A stretch of DNA of 64,000 nucleotides from Pseudanabaena sp. PCC 6802 (GCF_000332175.1 NZ_KB235914.1:4057793-4121792); one strand, 5' to 3'; counted from the first letter of the stretch, positions 1-9,649 are shown. The notes: generated from the letters alone by a model not told the origin. A program made the numbers and translations.

Positions 1-2118
1 ATCGATGGGCTGAATCAACAGCTAGCAATACTACAAGATGGCTTAAGCGATCGCTCTGTCGCGCAGAGCAGGCAAGCGGCATCTCTAGCACGCTTAGAGC
101 AGAAGATTGCAAGTGTAGAAGAGCAGGTCAACGATCCGTCTGCAATGGATAGCCTCAAGCAAAAGTTAGCGTCCGTGCAGGATCGAGTTAGCGATACGTC
201 TGCCATGCAAAACATGCAGGCAGAAATGGAGAAACTGGCACGACAGCAGGGCAATTTACCCAGTCAAATTGCCAATCTCAAACAAAAACTCGCAGATCTA
301 GAGCAACAGCTAACTTCAGCTCTTGAAGATCGCAGCACTCTCAAACACCGGATTGCAAAGATTGAGAATTTAATTGACAATCCCCAGGAATTAATCGAGT
401 TGCTTTTGCCCGTACTGAATCGCCTGGTCAGTCGTGAAGTGGCGATCGCCGGTGAAGAACTCGCTAGGGCACTAGCTCCGATTATCGATCGCATTATCGA
501 CTGCAATATTCAAGTTGACAAAGAGCCGATGAGCGAGACGCTAGCACCAGTTTTACCTGGGGCAATTAGGCAACAAATTCTCAACTCGCCAGGGGAGTTT
601 GCCAGCGCGATCGCACCCGAACTCGGCCCTGCCATTACCGATCAGGTCAAAAATAATGCGAACTCCATGATCGATGCGCTCTACCCAATTATCGGTAGCA
701 CGATTGCCAAGTATATCGCCGAAGCAATTCGCAATATTAATGAAAAAGTCGAACATACCCTGAGTTTTGAGGGTATGTTCCGCAAGATCCGCGCTAAATT
801 CCAAGGTATCTCAGAAGCAGAGCTACTGCTCAAAGAAGCGATCGGTTTTCAAGTCCAGGCAGTATTTTTAATTCACAAGGTTTCCGGCCTGGTAATTGCT
901 GAAGCTCAGCCAGCGCAGGAACGCGCGCTAGAATCAGACATGATTGCTGGAATGTTAACTGCAATTCGTAATTTTGCCAACGATTGTATTGTTACTTCAG
1001 ATCGCACTTCCGAACTAGATGCGATTGACTACGGCAGCTTCAAGATTCTGCTAGAAGTAGCTGGTTCCTGTTACCTGGCGATCGTGGTAGAAGGCGAACC
1101 CCCACTAAAATTCATTCATAAAGCGCGGCGTACGCTCGGCAAAATCGTACGGGAATATCACGGTCAGATCGATCGCTTTGAAGGCGATTCGGCAACAGTT
1201 CCTCAGCCAATTGCCCCAACGATCGCCGAACTAATAGAAAGCCACATCCAGCAAAAAACCAAGCAATCTCAAGGTCTGTGGATTTTGTTGGGGTTGATAT
1301 TCACCCTGGTCATTGTCCCTTGGGGCTGGTGGCAATATCGCCAGAATGTCGAACGTCGCTTGGCAGAGCAAGTATCGCAGGCATTACTAGCTACGCCAGA
1401 GCTATCGGTCTACCAACTCAGTGTCAGGGCGGAGCAGGAGCGAGTGACTTTGCAAGGGCGCGTCCCCAATTCATACCTGCGCTCCTTAGCAGAGCAAGTC
1501 ACCAAAACTGCTGTTCGAGATCGCAGTGTTGACAATCAAATTATTGCCGTCCAGATCCCTGCCGACCCAACCCAAACAGCCGCCGAGATAGAACGGGCGA
1601 TCGCGACATTTAATCAACGAGAGGGCACAAAAATTAAAGCTACCTACGCTAAGGGCAAAGTAACCGTTGCAGGCAGCGTGAGCGATCGGCTCGATGCCGA
1701 GCAGATCTCCCAAAGTTTGGCTCGCATCCCTGGCGTAGAGAAGGTTGTGACTGCGGTTGAGGCTACCCTGCCTATCGTGAAAGCGCAAATTTTCTTTAAG
1801 CTCGAATCAGCACAACTGGAACCAAAAGAAGCAGGGAACATTAAACAAGTTAGCGATTTCCTCAAGCGCCATCCCGCATATCATCTCCGAATTATTGGCG
1901 GAAGTGATAATATTGGTTCTACCGAGACAAACCAGCTATTAGCGCTAGAAAGGGCGCAGGCGGTTAGAGCAGCTTTGATCGCACAAGGTGTAGAGCAGCA
2001 TCGTTTGCAAGCAGTTTCTCGACCAACTTTAAGCATTAGCGAGGACAAGCCTCGCTCGACTGACAGGCGTGTAGAATTTGAGGTAGTTCAACCTGGTGCT
2101 CGCAATAATTTGCAATGA
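1..2118 (+). CDS. OmpA-family membrane protein with coiled coil, Roadblock-like and BON-like regions (5' end outside window)
   Basis: The frame is open from base 1, so the gene begins before the window; 705 residues are visible. The N-terminal 125 or so residues are a Gln/Glu-rich coiled coil. Residues 130-260 carry repeated short units of the form AP-x-hydrophobic-x-x-x-I. Residues about 275-400 resemble a Roadblock/LC7 fold (VFLIHKVSGLVIAEA, later FKILLEVAGSCYLAIVVEG). A transmembrane segment lies at about 426-447 (WILLGLIFTLVIVPWGWW). Then come one or two BON-like repeats (455-590) and a C-terminal OmpA/MotB peptidoglycan-binding domain (from about 597, with ERAQAVRAAL and the final RSTDRRVEFEV). 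The layout implies a cytoplasmic N-terminus and a periplasmic C-terminus. The gene ends 14 bp before a Rab-like GTPase, suggesting a functional pair. The OmpA call is firm; the Roadblock call is inference. Confidence 0.85.
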   Translation: MDGLNQQLAILQDGLSDRSVAQSRQAASLARLEQKIASVEEQVNDPSAMDSLKQKLASVQDRVSDTSAMQNMQAEMEKLARQQGNLPSQIANLKQKLADLEQQLTSALEDRSTLKHRIAKIENLIDNPQELIELLLPVLNRLVSREVAIAGEELARALAPIIDRIIDCNIQVDKEPMSETLAPVLPGAIRQQILNSPGEFASAIAPELGPAITDQVKNNANSMIDALYPIIGSTIAKYIAEAIRNINEKVEHTLSFEGMFRKIRAKFQGISEAELLLKEAIGFQVQAVFLIHKVSGLVIAEAQPAQERALESDMIAGMLTAIRNFANDCIVTSDRTSELDAIDYGSFKILLEVAGSCYLAIVVEGEPPLKFIHKARRTLGKIVREYHGQIDRFEGDSATVPQPIAPTIAELIESHIQQKTKQSQGLWILLGLIFTLVIVPWGWWQYRQNVERRLAEQVSQALLATPELSVYQLSVRAEQERVTLQGRVPNSYLRSLAEQVTKTAVRDRSVDNQIIAVQIPADPTQTAAEIERAIATFNQREGTKIKATYAKGKVTVAGSVSDRLDAEQISQSLARIPGVEKVVTAVEATLPIVKAQIFFKLESAQLEPKEAGNIKQVSDFLKRHPAYHLRIIGGSDNIGSTETNQLLALERAQAVRAALIAQGVEQHRLQAVSRPTLSISEDKPRSTDRRVEFEVVQPGARNNLQ

Positions 2119-2132
2119 TTCGTAAGTAGTGT

Positions 2133-2666
2133 ATGTCCGCCATAGCAAAAAAAATTTGCCTCGTTGGCGACTTCGGCGTGGGCAAAACTAGCCTGATTCG
2201 TCGGTTTGTCGATCGCTCCTTTAGCGATCGGTATTTGTCCACCGTAGGGGTAAAAATATCGCGCAAATTAGTCGAACTGTCGGGGGAGGGCGCGCAAGGC
2301 TCCACTAGCGTACAACTTGTGATTTGGGACTTGGAAGGTGACACTAAATTTAAAGCGATCTCGGCTACGCACCTTCAAGGTGCATCAGGTATAATCATTG
2401 TCTCAGATGTGACCCGCTACGAGACGGTGGAAAATGCGCGCAGTCACATCGACCTCTGTGCCAAGATCGATCCTAAGTCCTGGGTAGTTGTGGCATTAAA
2501 TAAAGCCGATCTGATCGATGCCGAACAAATGGTTAAATTTACCAAACTCTGCAACTTTACAGATCGACCACTGGTAATTGGTACTTACCAAACCTCAGCC
2601 AAGACAGGAGAAGCTGTGGACTTGATTTTCCAACAGCTAGCCGCCAAAATGATCTTACCCGCCTAG
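2133..2666 (+). CDS. Rab/Ras-like small GTPase
   Basis: A 177-residue single-domain GTPase. The P-loop GDFGVGKTS is at residues 12-20, the switch II G3 motif is DLEG, the G4 motif is NKAD, and the G5 motif is SAK. A conserved switch I threonine is plausible in YLSTVGVK. The position after DLEG is Asp where Ras and Rab have the catalytic Gln, so intrinsic hydrolysis may be slow. It has no lipidation motif or membrane segment. It starts 14 bp after the OmpA/Roadblock-like gene and is probably co-transcribed with it. Roadblock proteins such as MglB regulate small GTPases such as MglA, so the neighbour may be its regulator or membrane anchor; that is inference. The family assignment is secure, the cellular role unknown. 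Confidence 0.9.
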   Translation: MSAIAKKICLVGDFGVGKTSLIRRFVDRSFSDRYLSTVGVKISRKLVELSGEGAQGSTSVQLVIWDLEGDTKFKAISATHLQGASGIIIVSDVTRYETVENARSHIDLCAKIDPKSWVVVALNKADLIDAEQMVKFTKLCNFTDRPLVIGTYQTSAKTGEAVDLIFQQLAAKMILPA

Positions 2667-2682
2667 CAGATTTCTAGAAAAA

Positions 2683-2788
2683 TATAGCTATATCCAACAG
2701 GCTTAGGACGGGGTGCAGGGGTGGAACCCCTGCGTGGGGGCACAGCCCCCACACCCCCCTGTCCTAACAGATCTGCATACGGCTATAC
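2683..2788. repeat. MITE-like dispersed repeat, copy 1
   Basis: A roughly 106-bp element with imperfect terminal inverted repeats (tatagctat at one end, a related sequence at the other) and internal GC-rich palindromes, including caggggtggaacccctg. It is the reverse complement of the copy at 35846-35953 with few differences; a third relative is at 44055-44160. It lies between the GTPase and the histidine kinase and contains no ORF. It could act as a terminator or a mobile non-autonomous element. Confidence 0.75.
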
Positions 2789-2851
2789 AATTGGGGGCAG
2801 GTTTAGTTCAAATTTAATGGATCGAGCTGTAGCTTGATTTCCCAAAGAGTA

Positions 2852-5242
2852 ATGCGTCCCTTATTAAGAAAATTACTGGCTCCACGCCAGATGGAGTATT
2901 TGATTATCGACCGAAGCTTTCAGATCAAGGAGGTTTCGGTGGGTATGAAAAGGTTTGCGGAAACTGACGATGCCCTGCCAGAAGGCAGCGATGCGCGGGA
3001 CAGTTTCCCCGAATTCATAGGATTGGAAGAAGTTCTGGACGATATCGTGCAAGGGTATAGAGCTTCGTTTGAACTCAAAGGCATAACCAGGGGTGACAAG
3101 ACCAATCGATTTCAAGCCATCTACTTTGATGTCACGATTATTGCCGATGATGATGGGGAACTACTAGGGGACCGCTTGATTGTCCTGTTTGAAGATGTGA
3201 CAGAGCGCATGGAACTGGAGCAAGCTTTGGTACAGAGGGGAAATGAAGCCAGTTTGCTATTAAGCGCGCTCAACACCGCCCACGACTATTTGGGCAAGAT
3301 TATTATCTCCATCGCAGATGCACTGCTAGTTACTAATGCTAGTGGGAAAATTAAAACTGCTAACCCTGCGGCTCAAACCATATTTGGCTATAGCGAAGCC
3401 GAGTTGATCGGCCAGCATATCTCTGCGGTAACGCCATTGCAGGAGCTGTGGCAGAGAGCGCAACAAGCTTACGAGTTCGGTCAAGCCGATTTGCTCTTGC
3501 ATATGGAAACTAATTGCGTAACTCGTACGGGCAGACAAACAGCGATCGCTTTCTCCTGCTCTTTAATTACCTCCAACGAAGATGACAGGCACGACTTTAT
3601 TTACATCGGCCACGATATTACCGAACGCAAACAAGCTGAGGAAAAATTGAAGGCAGCAAGGGCGATCGCCGAGTCCGCCTCCCAATCCAAGAGCTTATTT
3701 TTGGCGAGCATGAGCCATGAAATTCGCACGCCGATGAATGCAGTGCTGGGCATGACGGAATTACTGCTAGATACCCCCCTCAGCATGGAACAGCACGACT
3801 TTGTCGAGAATATCCGCACTAGCGGTGATGCTTTATTGAACTTGATTAATGAAATTCTGGATCTGTCGAAGCTGGAAGCAGGTGAGATGAAACTAGAAAA
3901 TCTGGAGTTCGATCTAAGATCCTGCGTAGAAGAAGTGGTAGAACTACTGGCTCCCCAAGCCCAAAGTAAAGGATTAGAAATTATCAACTGGATTAAGAAC
4001 GACGTACCGGATCGGGTTTTGGGCGATCGCAATCGGCTCAGGCAGGTAATTACTAACTTAATGGGCAATGCCATTAAATTTACTTCAGAGGGCGAAGTGA
4101 TGGTGCGCGTGGAAATGCGATCGCATCATGGCAACACCGATACTGTTCACTTCTCAATTATAGATACGGGCATAGGCATCGCTCCCGAACAACGAAATAA
4201 GCTGTTCGTGCCCTTTTCACAGGTTGATGCTTCTACAACTCGCAAGTACGGCGGCACGGGGCTGGGTCTGGCAATTTGCAAGCAAATTGTGGAAATTATG
4301 CACGGTGAAATTGGTATTGCGAGCAATTTGGGCTCTGATGTAGAACGTGGCTCGATATTTTGGTTTACGCTTCCATTCCAGCGCCCCAATAATTCTGGAC
4401 TGCAACCCGGCAACCCGGCAAATATTACTCGCATGGTTGGTAAGCGCCTGCTGGTCGTAGATGACAATGCCAATAGCCGTAGCGCGATCGCTGAATTATT
4501 GACACGTTGGCAGGTACAGGTCGATCTCGCTGCCAGTGCGACAGACGCAATCGCTGCCCTGCGTAGTAGTTTGACCGAGCAACGTTTCTACGATTCCGCC
4601 CTGATCGATCTAGAAATGCCGGATCTAGATGGAATTGCGCTCGGACGGCAAATTAAAGCGACACCTGAATTTGCATCTCTACCGCTAATCCTGCTAACCG
4701 CAACTCACCAGATGGATATCACTCGTCAAGCAGTGGGTACGTGTTTTAGAGATTATACGTTTAAGCCAGTGAGATCGTCGCGGCTACTGGATGTATTGGA
4801 GAGAACCCTAGGCATAGGTAATGCCGATAATACGGCTAACCCATCGCTAACTTCTACCCAAACACCCCCAAAATCTAATTTACGCATTCTCTTAGCCGAA
4901 GATAACCCCACCAATCAAAAAGTAGCAGTCAAGCTGCTAGAAAAGCTAGGTTACAGGGTTGAAATTGCGGTCAACGGTCAGGAAGTACTGACACGTTTAG
5001 AGCAAAAAACCTACGATCTGATTCTGATGGACTGCCAAATGCCGATCGTGGACGGTTACGCCGCCACGCAGGAAATCCGCCGTCGCGAGGGCGATCGCTC
5101 TCACACGATAATTATCGCCATGACCGCTAATGCCATGAAAGAAGACCGAGACAAGTGCATCGCCGCTGGCATGGACGACTACGTGAGCAAGCCGATCTCC
5201 AAGGATCAGATTCAGGCAGTTCTACAAAAGTGGGGAAATTAA
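2852..5242 (+). CDS. Hybrid sensor histidine kinase (PAS, HisKA, HATPase, two receiver domains)
   Basis: Order of domains: a degenerate PAS-like region (about residues 10-125), a clear PAS domain (about 150-260, ADALLVTNASGKI and FGYSEAELIG), HisKA with SMSHEIRTPMNAV (phospho-accepting His at about residue 289), HATPase with GNAIKFTSEGEV, DTGIGIAPEQ and GGTGLGLAI, then two receivers. Receiver 1 has VVDDN and the phospho-Asp in LIDLEMPDLDG. Receiver 2 has LAEDNPTNQ and ILMDCQMPIVDG. No transmembrane helix is apparent, so the sensor is probably cytoplasmic. An in-frame TTG lies 18 bp upstream at 2834, but ATG 2852 is preferred. The 3' end overlaps the convergent kinase gene by four bases. The signal and output are unknown; no separate response regulator is adjacent. 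Confidence 0.93.
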   Translation: MRPLLRKLLAPRQMEYLIIDRSFQIKEVSVGMKRFAETDDALPEGSDARDSFPEFIGLEEVLDDIVQGYRASFELKGITRGDKTNRFQAIYFDVTIIADDDGELLGDRLIVLFEDVTERMELEQALVQRGNEASLLLSALNTAHDYLGKIIISIADALLVTNASGKIKTANPAAQTIFGYSEAELIGQHISAVTPLQELWQRAQQAYEFGQADLLLHMETNCVTRTGRQTAIAFSCSLITSNEDDRHDFIYIGHDITERKQAEEKLKAARAIAESASQSKSLFLASMSHEIRTPMNAVLGMTELLLDTPLSMEQHDFVENIRTSGDALLNLINEILDLSKLEAGEMKLENLEFDLRSCVEEVVELLAPQAQSKGLEIINWIKNDVPDRVLGDRNRLRQVITNLMGNAIKFTSEGEVMVRVEMRSHHGNTDTVHFSIIDTGIGIAPEQRNKLFVPFSQVDASTTRKYGGTGLGLAICKQIVEIMHGEIGIASNLGSDVERGSIFWFTLPFQRPNNSGLQPGNPANITRMVGKRLLVVDDNANSRSAIAELLTRWQVQVDLAASATDAIAALRSSLTEQRFYDSALIDLEMPDLDGIALGRQIKATPEFASLPLILLTATHQMDITRQAVGTCFRDYTFKPVRSSRLLDVLERTLGIGNADNTANPSLTSTQTPPKSNLRILLAEDNPTNQKVAVKLLEKLGYRVEIAVNGQEVLTRLEQKTYDLILMDCQMPIVDGYAATQEIRRREGDRSHTIIIAMTANAMKEDRDKCIAAGMDDYVSKPISKDQIQAVLQKWGN

Positions 5243-6912
5243 AACAAACGCTTGCTGCCGTCAGGACGGATCGTACTCCAGTTCGTTTTTGCCGTAGCTA
5301 ATTGCTCGTCAGTTACCTTGGCACCTTTGAGATCGGCACCGCAGAGATTAGCACCTCGCAGGTTAGCTTGACTGAGGTAAGCACCTTTGAGGTTGGCACC
5401 GCTGAGATTGGCACCGGTGAGATCGGCTTTGCTCAAGTAGGCGAACTGTAAAGTCGCCTCTCTGAGATCTGCTTGTGCCAGACAAGCACCACCAAGGTCG
5501 GCTTTAGTGAGAATGGCTCGTTGCATTTTTGCCTGCGATAAATTTGCCCCGTTCAGTTTAGCTTGGGTCATGATCGAGCCCTGAAAGCTTGCGCCCACAA
5601 GGTTTGCTTGACAAAAATCTGTCTCGGTCAGCTTAGAGCGACTTAGAACAATACCTGTGAGGGTAGCGCTAGCCAATGAAGCTTTTGCCAAGTCCAGGCT
5701 AGCAAAGTTACGCTTGCCGTGACTGTACTCTGCAATTACCTTGCGCCCTCCTCTAAGGTCTTTGCCAAATCTGGTGTAGCCCTGCGTAGAATCAACGTTG
5801 AACTGAGTGTTACCTGCTTGCGAACTAGCCAGGTTGCGAGCAGCCTGGATGCGCGAATTAGGTAGTGGCGCTGTACGATTCTGCGGAGAAGCCACAGAAA
5901 TGGATGACAAAATTGGTGTTGGTGCGGCAGAATCAGGGGTTTCTGTAGGAGCGGTGGGGGAGGCTCCACCACCACTTAATGCTTGTACAACTTCGGATGC
6001 TGTCCGAAATCGCTCGGTAACAGTAGGCCGCAACATTCGATCGAACACAGCCGTGAGATGGGCGCTAACCTGGATTTGCGATCGCCAATTAATTTGACCG
6101 GTATAAGGATCGTGGCCGAAATCCTTGGGCGATCGCCCTGTAAGCAGATACAAACAACTCATAGCGACAGCATAAAGATCGCTAGAGTACACGGGTCGCA
6201 TTGCCATCTGCTCTGGCGGAGCAAAGCCTGGAGTCCCGATTGCAAAGTTAGTCAAAAGTCCGCCAGGATCTTCTTCGTCCGAGTCTTCTGCTGCAGTGGC
6301 CTTATTCACCTGGGTCGATACAGCCCCAAAGTCAATTAACACCAACTGGCCATCTTGTTTGCGCCGGATGATATTAGCGGGTTTAATATCGCGATGGATC
6401 ACGCCGCAATCGTGGATGAATCCAAGCGCGGGCATAATTTCTTGTAAAATCTTGCGAATATCAACCTCGCTAAAAATACCGCGACGCTCGAATTCTTGCT
6501 TTAGCGTTTCCCCTTCTACATATTCCTGAACCAGGTAGAAATTTTTGTCTTCAACAAAATAGTCAAGCAGGCGAGGAATTTGGGGATGGTTGCCAATTTT
6601 TCCTAATGTAAAGGCTTCGCGTTCAAACAACTCGCGTGCCATTTTGAGAACGCTGGGCGACTGCGAGTTGGGACGCAACTGCTTGATCACGCAGGTGGGA
6701 TGCCCAGGTAAGCCCTCGTCCGCAGCGAGGAAGGTTGCCCCAAACCCCCCCTTACCAAGCGGACGCATGGCTTTATAGCGATCGCGCAATCTCAGGCTCG
6801 AACCACAGGCAGCACAAATGCTATCCTGGTCGGAGTTTTCGGGTCTAGGACAATTCGGATTAACGCAATAGCTCACAATAATATTACTGCTAACTTCTAA
6901 TCCCTTCAGCAT
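5239..6912 (-). CDS. spkB: SpkB-like Ser/Thr protein kinase with pentapeptide repeats
   Basis: The N-terminus holds a zinc-ribbon-like Cys motif (CVNPNC then CAAC). A Hanks-type kinase domain follows: glycine loop LGKGGFGATF, catalytic HRDIKPANI and DFGAVST. After a Ser/Pro/Thr-rich linker (residues about 310-385) come about 150 residues of pentapeptide repeats of the A(D/N)LXX type (for example ADLTGANLSGANLKGAYL). Cys motif, kinase and pentapeptide repeats in this order are the layout of Synechocystis SpkB. There is no transmembrane helix, so it is probably soluble. The start is uncertain: ATG 6912 is given, TTG 6924 is possible, and GTG 6876 would begin right at the Cys motif, as homologues do. 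It converges with the histidine kinase with overlapping stop codons. Confidence 0.88.
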   Translation of the reverse strand: MLKGLEVSSNIIVSYCVNPNCPRPENSDQDSICAACGSSLRLRDRYKAMRPLGKGGFGATFLAADEGLPGHPTCVIKQLRPNSQSPSVLKMARELFEREAFTLGKIGNHPQIPRLLDYFVEDKNFYLVQEYVEGETLKQEFERRGIFSEVDIRKILQEIMPALGFIHDCGVIHRDIKPANIIRRKQDGQLVLIDFGAVSTQVNKATAAEDSDEEDPGGLLTNFAIGTPGFAPPEQMAMRPVYSSDLYAVAMSCLYLLTGRSPKDFGHDPYTGQINWRSQIQVSAHLTAVFDRMLRPTVTERFRTASEVVQALSGGGASPTAPTETPDSAAPTPILSSISVASPQNRTAPLPNSRIQAARNLASSQAGNTQFNVDSTQGYTRFGKDLRGGRKVIAEYSHGKRNFASLDLAKASLASATLTGIVLSRSKLTETDFCQANLVGASFQGSIMTQAKLNGANLSQAKMQRAILTKADLGGACLAQADLREATLQFAYLSKADLTGANLSGANLKGAYLSQANLRGANLCGADLKGAKVTDEQLATAKTNWSTIRPDGSKRLF

Positions 6913-7039
6913 GCTTTGGGGCAACTATAAAAAGATACATGATGTATCACTGAGAAACTATTTTGCCCAAATATTTTTAAATTTTAGCCCCCCATCCAGA
7001 TAGATCTTGCATTTGCAATTACTAAAACTGACTGACTTG

Positions 7040-7798
7040 CTAATAATCTTCGCGCTCCCCTTGATCTCTGATGTTGAAATCAGTGACTACATCAACATCA
7101 GGAGAGGATGACTCAGGGCGCGATGAAGGACGGCGACGCCTGGATGACGATCGCTCTGAAATGTCGGGATTGCGATCGTCCCACCCATTAGAGCTGTCGT
7201 AATTATTACGTGGAGAACTATTATTAGGATTATTACTGGGCCTAGGGCGACGTTGCTTTGGCGTTACAGGGCGAATATCATCATCGTCAATGTCGATTAC
7301 GGAGTCAGAGTCTCGCCTGGAGCGGCGAGATGACCGCTCCTGACCAATATCGCCTCTAAGCTCGGTGGGGCGATCGGTGTTAGCCCCTGTACCGCGCATC
7401 CGCCTGGTATCGCGCTGACGACGCGATGCGATCTCTCTGGTTGGGTCGAGTTCCACGCGATAGTCCCGCCCAATTGGCTCGTCGTCCATTATCGGCCCCA
7501 TAGACTGGTTGGTACGTCTAGCTTGAGTTGACAAGGCTTGACGCAATACGAGAGTCTCGATCGCAAACCAGCCACCAAAGCCAACCACTAGGACGTGGGC
7601 AAGCTGCGTGGTAATGTCCATACGGAAATTGAATGCCAGCAGAATAATGCCATACACCAAGGCGATGGCAGAGAAAAAGATATCGTGATCCCTAGCTAGC
7701 TCTGGCCGGAAGCTTCGCACAAAATAAAGTCCTACACCTCCTAGCGCTGCAACTATTGCCAGGATAATCATCAGCGGATTACCGCCTATATTAATCAT
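7040..7798 (-). CDS. ycf66: Ycf66 family protein
   Basis: A 252-residue protein. The N-terminal third is membrane-embedded, with three hydrophobic segments (MIILAIVAALGGVGLYFV, IALVYGIILLAF, VLVVGFGGWFAIETLVL). The remainder is a long charged, Arg/Ser/Asp-rich disordered tail. This is the pattern of the Ycf66 family, conserved in cyanobacteria and some plastids; its function is not established. It lies downstream of psbX on the same strand, and this adjacency is common in cyanobacteria. It starts at ATG 7798, with GGAGAAACAAAGC just upstream as ribosome-binding site. Confidence 0.9.
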   Translation of the reverse strand: MINIGGNPLMIILAIVAALGGVGLYFVRSFRPELARDHDIFFSAIALVYGIILLAFNFRMDITTQLAHVLVVGFGGWFAIETLVLRQALSTQARRTNQSMGPIMDDEPIGRDYRVELDPTREIASRRQRDTRRMRGTGANTDRPTELRGDIGQERSSRRSRRDSDSVIDIDDDDIRPVTPKQRRPRPSNNPNNSSPRNNYDSSNGWDDRNPDISERSSSRRRRPSSRPESSSPDVDVVTDFNIRDQGEREDY

Positions 7799-7981
7799 GA
7801 TGCTTTGTTTCTCCTACGTCTTGCATGTGAGGCATATAAACAACTAGCGCCCTCCTGGATATCCTCTAGTTTATATCTTAACCACAGATCGTCAGCTCAG
7901 GTCTACAACTAGCTAGCTGCACCCACTATAAGCTCGGCACATATAACCTCAGCTAAATTGTGAACTCCTGGCGTTCGGGAA

Positions 7982-8104
7982 TTAACCGCGCCGCGTGACT
8001 TTGTCTCTTTGGCTAATCCAAATTAGGGCAGCAGTAATAGGGATCACGACGATCGCCGCACCCCACACCAGGCTCCACAGAAAGTTACTTAAAGATGCTG
8101 TCAT
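7982..8104 (-). CDS. psbX: Photosystem II reaction centre protein PsbX
   Basis: A 40-residue ORF starting at ATG 8104 with AGGAC about 10 bases upstream. It begins [17 protein letters not shown], has one transmembrane helix ending [12 protein letters not shown], and finishes [10 protein letters not shown]. The short N-terminus, the single helix with a V-I-P-I-T-A-A-L core and the S-Q-x-D-x-V-x-R tail match cyanobacterial PsbX. PsbX is a low-molecular-mass subunit near the QB side of photosystem II in the thylakoid membrane. It sits upstream of ycf66 on the same strand, the usual arrangement. It is short enough to be missed by length-filtered gene calling. Confidence 0.92.
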   Translation of the reverse strand: MTASLSNFLWSLVWGAAIVVIPITAALIWISQRDKVTRRG

Positions 8105-8196
8105 AATAATTAGTCCTAAATAGTGATGAATAATATGTGAAATTTCTTGAGCTATCTTAACATTTTCGCGATGTTTAGAGTGCCATGAAATATCTA

Positions 8197-8670
8197 CTAA
8201 TGTTCGCGATCGCCATCGTTACGATTGACCCACCGCACGATCCAGTAGCCGATCGCCAGACACAAAACCGCCAGCGCCAGACCAGCAATATCAGCGTTTG
8301 CCGCTTTGCTATCAAAAATGATGATCTTACGCGCCACGGCTGTCAAGGAAGTCACGATCACCAGTTCTAGCTGGATCACGTGCTTGCGCAGGTAAGCTGT
8401 AATATTTTCTAGAATTTCTAAGGCGATCAGAATATTTAAAAACAGGCCGAAAATTGTAATCAGAGAGGTAGTAAAAAAACCTAAGGGTTCCGCGAACAGT
8501 TCCTTGGACAAATATATGCACAGATCGCCTACCGCCACTAAGGTGACTACCACCATAGCGATCGCCAGTACCTTAGACACAAGGTTCTCAATTCTTTCGA
8601 TCGAATGAAGAAACTGATTGTCCTCAAAGGCGATCGCCATCCGTTTTGATAGTCGTTTAAATAGCTGCAC
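8197..8670 (-). CDS. PsiE-family (phosphate-starvation-inducible E) membrane protein
   Basis: A 157-residue integral membrane protein with about four hydrophobic helices: [63 protein letters not shown] and [20 protein letters not shown]. The central [23 protein letters not shown] stretch is the PsiE signature region. E. coli PsiE is phosphate-responsive but has no biochemical function assigned. The gene stands alone between cmpD and psbX, all on the minus strand, with about 100 bp on each side. No Pho-box was identified upstream. Confidence 0.85.
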   Translation of the reverse strand: MQLFKRLSKRMAIAFEDNQFLHSIERIENLVSKVLAIAMVVVTLVAVGDLCIYLSKELFAEPLGFFTTSLITIFGLFLNILIALEILENITAYLRKHVIQLELVIVTSLTAVARKIIIFDSKAANADIAGLALAVLCLAIGYWIVRWVNRNDGDREH

Positions 8671-8776
8671 GATCTTGATTTAGGCGATAAAAACTAGGGA
8701 CTATCTTAGCCCCTAGAGTTAAACAATTCCTTAAGGTAAAAAAGATATTTAATAACAGCGCCCTGCGAGTTAGAAC

Positions 8777-9649
8777 TCAGCTCTTCTCATCCTCATCATG
8801 GGCAAAACGATTGTAGAGAAAGTCTAACGCATAGTTGCGGAGGGCGTAGTATTGCGGATCTTCCATAATTTGGGTGCGATCGCGCGGACGCGCAAACGGA
8901 ATATTCATAATTTCGCCGATGTTTGCGGCTGGGCCGTTGGACATCATCACGAGGCGATCGGCCAGGAATAAAGCTTCATCGATATCGTGGGTGATCATCA
9001 AGACCGTGCAACGGTTTTCACTCCAGATATTGAGCAACTCTTCCTGCAATTCTTCTTTCGTGATCGCGTCCAGCGCGCCAAACGGCTCGTCGAGAATCAG
9101 CACCTCAGGACGGATGGCGAGGGCACGGGCGATCGAGACCCGCTGTTTCATACCACCAGAAATTTGAGGCGGTTTCTTTTCTGCTGCTTCTGACAGTCCC
9201 ACCATTGCTAAGTGGTGCTGCACGATGTCTACCTTCTCTGATTGTGGCTTGTCGGGGAACACTTCATCTACTGCTAGATAGACGTTTTCAAATACAGTCA
9301 GCCAGGGTAAGAGGGCATAATTTTGAAATACCACCATGCGATCCGGGCCTGGCTTGGTGATGAGATGCCCCCGCAATCGGACTTCACCTCTAGTAGGTTT
9401 AGCAAAGCCCGAAACCATATTCAAAAGCGTCGACTTCCCACAACCAGAGTGACCGATAACGCAGATAAACTCTCCTTGAGCTACCGTCAAGCTGACACCT
9501 TCCAGCACCACATAAGGACCAGTAGAAGTGGGGTAAACTTTGGCAACCTGCTCGATCGATAAGAAGGCATTTCGAGCGTTCTCTTGTGGCGATCCTGTCG
9601 AACGACCTGTATGAGTAAGAGTTGAATTAATCATATTTGAAATTATCAT
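8777..9649 (-). CDS. cmpD: Bicarbonate ABC transporter ATPase CmpD
   Basis: A 290-residue ABC ATPase with Walker A GHSGCGKST, signature ISGGMKQR and Walker B VLILDEPFGALD, followed by the H-loop in MITHD. It is the last gene of the cmpABCD set, 35 bp after cmpC. Unlike CmpC it has only the nucleotide-binding domain. CmpD and CmpC would form the heterodimeric ATPase that powers uptake through CmpB in the plasma membrane. CmpD and NrtD are hard to separate on this protein alone; the assignment follows CmpA and CmpR. The start could also be the ATG 15 bases further in (9634). Confidence 0.85.
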   Translation of the reverse strand: MIISNMINSTLTHTGRSTGSPQENARNAFLSIEQVAKVYPTSTGPYVVLEGVSLTVAQGEFICVIGHSGCGKSTLLNMVSGFAKPTRGEVRLRGHLITKPGPDRMVVFQNYALLPWLTVFENVYLAVDEVFPDKPQSEKVDIVQHHLAMVGLSEAAEKKPPQISGGMKQRVSIARALAIRPEVLILDEPFGALDAITKEELQEELLNIWSENRCTVLMITHDIDEALFLADRLVMMSNGPAANIGEIMNIPFARPRDRTQIMEDPQYYALRNYALDFLYNRFAHDEDEKS

